From positions 21,954,658 through 22,018,657 of the forward strand of contig NC_012871.2 of the NCBI RefSeq assembly GCF_000003195.3: a stretch of 64,000 bases of DNA. The letters are read 5' to 3'. Under the pieces are notes generated by a model. That model did no database searches, had not been told where the DNA came from, and saw nothing but the letters and a program-made list of their open reading frames with translations. Positions 59,188 to 64,000 of this stretch are shown in pieces. The stretch's first letter is position 1. Each line of letters starts with the position of its first letter. Source of the DNA: Sorghum bicolor (taxonomy: Eukaryota; Streptophyta; Magnoliopsida; Poales; Poaceae). The translations under genes and the position numbers were made by a program.

Positions 59188-59495
59188 TACAACTCTTCAT
59201 CAGAACCGACTGCTTGGATTGGTGGAATCTCATAATCGTCAACCTTGAGGAACTCTTTCTCCCAAGCTTCCCCTCATATGCACCTGGTTCGCTCATAGGT
59301 ATATGACTCTGCCGATGTAATGATGTAGGAAGAATCTCCAAGAACAAATTCAATTTTGTCACCTACCCATTGAACAAGGCACTCATGCATCATAAAAGGA
59401 ATACAACAGTTGGCATGAATCCAATCTCAACCCAACAGCAAATGGTACGCGCCTTTAACATTGATGACAAAGAAAGTTGTCGGCAAGATCTTGCT
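59180..59495 (-). pseudogene. G2 protease, C-terminal part and linker to RT
   Basis: The end of protease, FFVINVKGAYHLLLG-like then WIHANCCIPF (about 59470-59390), and an acidic linker down to 59180. The upstream half of the domain lies beyond the solo LTR at 61134-61310. Confidence 0.75.
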
Positions 59496-61128
59496 TGTTG
59501 ACGGTCCTTATGTATCAAATTTAATTATTAAATAAACAAAGAAAAGGATCCAAATGAAATCAACATCGAGACTTAGGGTTTTATCTGACAGAATTCCACG
59601 AGTTTTGGTGTTTGTCTATTTCTGCAGGGGGTTATCAGGAAATATGGAAGAAAGGCCCACACGTCGGGATTACATAGAGATATTAACATGCCGTGCAATT
59701 ATCTTACATCTAGAAGAGTCCAGAAGCCACAGGAACAAACGGGAAGGCGATCGGGCCCGGGGGCAGGGCGCCCGCCCTGACCTAGAGTCCAATCAGGACT
59801 CTCTTCGGGGATTACGCTCTACCGACCTAGAGGATCAAGGATGACCATTCAATCAATGTCAGTTTGATCCGACAGTCCATATTCACTTGGAAGGACTATA
59901 TAACCAGACCCCCTGGCCCTTGGAGGAGAGCACCTCTCAACCCTAATTCATTATTCATCAGGGAGAAGAAGCCTTTGATCAAGCCCTAGAGCCACCACAT
60001 CAATTAGATCTCTAGTTTAGCATAGCTACATAGGATTAGAACTAGAAGGAGTCAATCATCGATTGGTTTCCGGATCTGTCAAGAGGATTCTTGGTAATTC
60101 TCTATTGTTCTTCAGTTGTTCATCTTTGTTCTTCGATATTATGAATATGACTTTGTTCTACTTCAATATATTGATTATGACTTTGCTCTACTTGTTTATA
60201 TTCGCAATTATATTGTTCTTAGTTTATCATAGTTATATACTTGGCTTAGTTAGATTGGAATTATATACATGTTTAGGATCATATAGCGTTTATCCATCGG
60301 ATCCATGGGTAAATGATAGATATTGTATAGGCGTGGTGCTTATACCGTATTTATCTGCGATTGTACCCTATATGCCAGATCGCGGGGTAGTTCGTGATAG
60401 TGACAGCTTCATTGATTCTTATATAGTCCCCCTCTCGTGTATAGGGCTGGCAGAGCAACATTATTACAAGGGAGTGATTGCAATGTTTCTCATATTCCTT
60501 GATAATATCACTATGCATGGGTGTAGTCCTGACTCACAATGATTGCTAAGTATAATTGCACTAACTATGATATGCTAGACTGCATAGTTAAGAATAACTT
60601 AGGAAATATTCTTGTAGTTCGTCCTAATTTCATGCTAATGACTTAGCTAGAATATCTAATTGAGGTGCTTATCATATTTATATGTGGCTAATTTATGCTG
60701 ATTAGATTAATTACCTTTGTCACCATTCATACTTTATATATCTTTTATGTGACACTTATCCCTGTATGAAAGAGATAGATAAATACTCTCAATTATACAT
60801 GCAATGATAGATACTCAATTCTATATTCCACTCTATAATCAACATTGATGATTACTAATCCCTTCCCAGTGGTAAAAATATAAATAACGATACCTGGAAT
60901 ACTTCTCGGTTAAAATGCTACATCGGTATTAATCTGTGCGCTTGCAGATCCCATTTGATTATTTATTTAGAAGAGCAATTGCATATTTCAATACCGCGTC
61001 TCTTATGTCATGCTGGGGATGACAACTTGGCTTAAGTATCATGAGGGATAGTTTTGGCATTTTTGGTGCCGTTATAAGAATTAGAAAACTAAGTCTACTT
61101 TTGGTTGTGACGTTAAGAATGTCCAACA
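59496..61128 (+). mobile_element. Athila-like solo LTR inside the G2 protease
   Basis: 1633 bp, TGTTGACGGTCCTTATG...TTAAGAATGTCCAACA, flanked by TTGCT (59491-59495) and TTGTT (61129-61133). TATA box GGACTATATAACC is at about 59883. It is uninterrupted, so it serves as reference for the broken relatives at 19489 and 24661. The 159-codon ORF at 60063 in it is hydrophobic and matches no known domain; I treat it as chance. Confidence 0.9.
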
Positions 61129-61133
61129 TTGTT

Positions 61134-61573
61134 ACAGATGGTCAATTCAACACATATAGCTCCTTTAGCTGGAGACACATTACCTTCAAAATCTTTCAAC
61201 ATCATATCAGTCTTAGTTAAATCCTGATCTCCCTTGCCAAGCTTCCGATACATTACATAATGCATAATGTTAATTGCGGCCCCTCCATCAATAAGTATTT
61301 TGGAAACGGCTGCCCATCAACCCTGCCTTTAACAAACAAAGCTTTAAGATCTTGCCTTTCATCATCAGAAGGCTTCTCAAAAATAGCTGTCATTGGATCA
61401 AGTGCTAGCTGAGCTATTTGATCAGGGAGACTAATTTCTTCATCATCACTATAGGCCGCAAGAAACTCCATCGGCAACATAAACACCATGTTGACATCTG
61501 TCGATGGCCCTTTCCCCTTGCGGTCCAACTGCTGCCGATCTTCAGGTTTAGAAGAATTTTCTTCTCTATACAA
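61134..61573 (-). pseudogene. G2 protease, N-terminal part, and gag-protease link
   Basis: STDVNMVFMLPMEFLAAYSD (link also seen in G1), ALFVKGRVDGQPF, then after a one-base shift ILIDGGAAINIM (catalytic DGGA at about 61279-61292), LGKGDQDLTKTDMMLKDFEG and AKGAICVELTI, where the solo LTR enters. Confidence 0.82.
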
Positions 61574-61599
61574 ATCTTCTTGACGCTCCCGCTGTGTCC

Positions 61600-63330
61600 T
61601 TCTCCTCTGCGTCCTTGTTAATCCTTCTTGACACCATCGGGGAAATTTTATCTTCCAAACGGGCTAATAGCGAACCTCCATTGATTCCATACGATGAATG
61701 TTTGAATCTCTGCAAAATATGAATTTATTGGGAACCCGTGCATTTGCCATTTCTTCAAGTTCTTCCTGATTCCTCGGAAAATGACTGACACGTTCGCCAA
61801 GTCTATTAGGCACGCTGAAACTACCGCCCAGTCAATTGTGAACTGACGTTCTCCCCCTGATCGGTCCATTGAAACGTCAATCATTGTTCTGGAACCTCTG
61901 ATCTGATCGATCATGCCGACGATAACCATTACACTCAGGGCAATCTTGAATAGTCAGCAGTTTGATATTTCATTCCTAGTAGTGAACGAAGAACAGGCAG
62001 TCCCGATGATCTCTATGCCGATTCCACTCCTATCGATGCCTTTCTTCCTCTTGAAGTCGATCCTCTTGCTGACGCTGATATCGATCCTCACGCTGCAGCC
62101 ACGTTTCCTGATGCCGTCTATGGGTAATCACAACACCAGATCGGGGAGGCCATCCAGAGCTGCTACCTTCCCTTATCAAATCCTTTCCTTTGGCGTCATC
62201 AGTAGTTACTTGATGTTGGGGGTCTACCGATGCGTTCTTCTCAGCTACTTCTGATGTTAAGACCTTGGTTTTCCCTTTGGCATCTAACATATTTGTAGGG
62301 AAAGGATGTTGATCGATTTTCATCGGCTTCTGAGCTTTGGAATTATCAAACTTGATTCTCTCAAATTCTATAGCCGATTGCAATTGCTGCCTAAACACTT
62401 TGCGTTCATTTGTGCTGTGTGACGTTGCATTATGCCATTTGCAATACTTAATTTTCTTTAGCTCTTCTGTCGATCGGATCACATGATTAGGTGACAATTT
62501 AATCTCTCCTTCCTAAAGAAAGAAATCAAATATCCTATCGGCTTTGGTGATATCAAAAGCAAACTTTTCTGGTTCTTTCTGGCCAAAAGGACAAGACATT
62601 GGCTTTTTGTTTCCACCCACTCTGCCAAGCCGATGACTGGTTCTTCATTAGAATCAGAACTCGTTGCCTAATCAACAAATGATACCTTCCTATTCCAAGC
62701 CTTTCTTAGTTCAAAAGCCTTGATGTCTTGATCAGAAATCCTCTGCACCAAATGACTCAAACTTTCAAACTCTTGAGAAGCATACTTATCTTTGATATGT
62801 GGCAACAATCCCTGGAAAGATAAATCGGCTAACTACCGATCATCCAGAACTAGACTATAACATTTGTTCTTTACGTCTCGTAGCCTCTGCACAAAACTTT
62901 CTACCGATTCATCATTACGTTGTCTTAGTCTCACTAAATTGGTAATCTTTTTCTCATGAACTCCAGAAAAGAAATACTTATGAAACTGCTTCTCTAGATC
63001 GGCCCAAGTAATGACTGAGTTTGGAGGCAATAAAATAAACCAGGTGAACGCAAATACTGACAAAGATGATGAAAATAAATGAACTCTTAACTCATCTCTA
63101 TTAGCAGCTTCTCCACACTGAATGATGAACCGATTGACGTGTTTCATAGTTGATGTGTCATCTTGCCCAAAGAACTTAGTGAAATCCGGTACCTTGTACC
63201 GATTTGGGAGTGGAATCAAATCGTATGCAGGAGGATACGGTGTCTGATAAGAATAGGTGTTAACCTTGGGTTTTATTCCAAACTGATCCCTCATAATTTC
63301 TACTATCTTATCGGCCCAATAGGCATCGGC
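61600..63330 (-). pseudogene. G2 gag
   Basis: The Retrotrans_gag-type domain is at 63294-62833 (YKVPDFTKFFGQDDTSTMKH, LRVHLFSSSLSVFAFTWF, WADLEKQFHKYFFSGVHEKK, VRLRQRNDESVESFVQRLRD). Then comes IKYCKWHNATSHSTNERKVF with RQQLQSAIE at about 62450-62390 (the CxxH...HSTN block of Tat gag proteins), and an Arg/Gln/Glu-rich stretch to about 62030. The region 61930-61600 is in mixed frames with the degraded YWxYR-type finger. Frameshifts at about 62820 and 62500. Confidence 0.83.
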
Positions 63331-64000
63331 ATCCTACTGATGTACGGGTTGAACTTCTGGCACCATATGGTAAGCTTCCACGTGTCTCTGGGGTACACGA
63401 TCTCCAGGGAACATCACATTAGGCATAGCTTCTGACCACCGATCTGCTGAGCAAGATTCACCAGCTAATTTGTCAGCCCCTGATTCTAGAAACCGACCTG
63501 CATCTGACCTTGCTAGAATCCTGCAGCCTAATGATTCTGTTGTGTTGCATATGGAAAGATCAACTGCCCCGTCCAACCATTATTGGCGTTCGTCGGCACA
63601 GGTCCTGCCGATGGCTGGTAATTAGTCGTTATTGCTGGATTGATATAACCTGTCTGAGTCACAAACCTTTGCTATGTCGGTAATGGATTCGCTGATGAAT
63701 TTGCATTAGGCATCTGGAATCTTGATATTTGAAAATTCCTAGTAACAGGTCTTGTAGTAGTAGTTTAGAATACTGAGGAATTTGAATCATCGGCAAAACT
63801 GGAGGTGCCGATGTCATAGGAGCCTTCCCTGCTAAGTCAGTTACTTGAGATGTTCTAGAGCTATTTGCAAAAAAACTCTGGGGGCATACCATATCCCCAC
63901 CAGTTGGGAGGAACCTGACAGTTCTGAAATGCAGACCCTGACATAGCCGATGCTGATAGATCTATGCTGAGCTAGACTCGTCCCTCTGAGGTCATTGGAT
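63331..64000 (-). other. G2 gag N-terminal region, cut by the window edge
   Basis: Pro/Gln/Ser-rich minus-strand frames (63892-63334) with no domain, as in the corresponding G1 stretch at 15379-15830. The primer site and 5' LTR are expected beyond 64000. Confidence 0.5.

Larger units (their letters stand above)
51122..64000 (-). mobile_element. G2: second Tat-lineage retrotransposon with antisense gene (runs off the window)
   Basis: Minus-strand order from the window edge: gag, protease (split by a solo LTR), RT, RNase H, second RNase H, integrase, then a plus-strand gene, polypurine tract and a 778-bp 3' LTR. Domain order and antisense gene match G1, but the LTR is half as long and unrelated in most of its sequence, so it is a different family. 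The 5' LTR and right target site lie beyond 64000. The left flank is TTTTG (51117-51121). Confidence 0.88.

Noticed and set aside
60063..60542. 159-codon hydrophobic ORF that could suggest a membrane protein
   Set aside because: It lies wholly inside a solo LTR downstream of its TATA box. The related LTRs at 17943 and 35949 do not keep it open, and the composition is simply T-rich.

Overview
This window looks like heterochromatic or intergenic DNA from a grass, most likely a panicoid. I find no host gene, tRNA or rRNA gene that I can support. It is almost entirely LTR retrotransposons nested in one another, plus one CACTA DNA transposon and one small hAT-like relic. The grass assignment is an inference from element families: SIRE-type copia LTRs with CACCGGAC/GTCCGGTG palindromes, Athila-like LTRs with a TGTTGACGGT start, Tat elements with antisense genes, Tekay-like elements with 3-kb LTRs, and CACTA subterminal AACCGCAGCGGGC repeats.

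Layout. (A) 1-37528 is a plus-strand Athila-like block: three tandem copies of an integrase-plus-LTR-start unit (398-2002; 2003-3039 resuming at 17522-17590; 17591-17942 resuming at 35219-35948), ending in a full 1.58-kb LTR (35949-37528). It is split by a complete minus-strand Tat-lineage element (G1, 3040-17521), whose own left LTR holds a copia solo LTR (3461-5456). Two Athila LTRs (17943-19467 and 19489-35218) entered the third integrase copy only 16 bp apart. The second holds a truncated Tekay-like LTR (20009-26342), which itself contains a same-family solo LTR (20388-23026) and a minus-strand non-autonomous element (23284-25884). It also holds a complete 8.2-kb Tekay-like element without coding capacity (26794-35022). 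Most of these boundaries carry 5-bp target duplications, so the order of insertion can be read. (B) 37541-43666 is one LTR and the internal part of a Grande-like element: an antisense multi-exon gene relic, a long purine tract and two minisatellites. (C) 43667-51121 is the 3' part of a second Athila-like element on the minus strand: LTR (with CACTA element 44011-45180), a 3' ORF, then protease and gag remnants with the rest of pol missing. (D) 51122-64000 is a second Tat element (G2, minus strand, running off the window), with an Athila-like solo LTR (59496-61128) inside its protease.

The most interesting theme is that both Tat elements, and the Grande-like one, carry a gene on the strand opposite to gag-pol, placed tail-to-tail with integrase. 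In G2 it has a TATA box, about seven exons with GT-AG junctions, a plant mobile domain (PMD)-like N-terminal half and a coiled-coil C-terminal half. Introns in this gene survive retrotransposition because they are antisense to the genomic RNA. The short space between the two converging genes holds duplicated hairpins built from GCCGATA/TATCGGC, and GCCGAT is strongly over-represented across both Tat elements.

All coding regions are broken by stops and frameshifts, so every one is given as a pseudogene or relic. Identity and copy counts given here are by eye; no alignment or database search was run.
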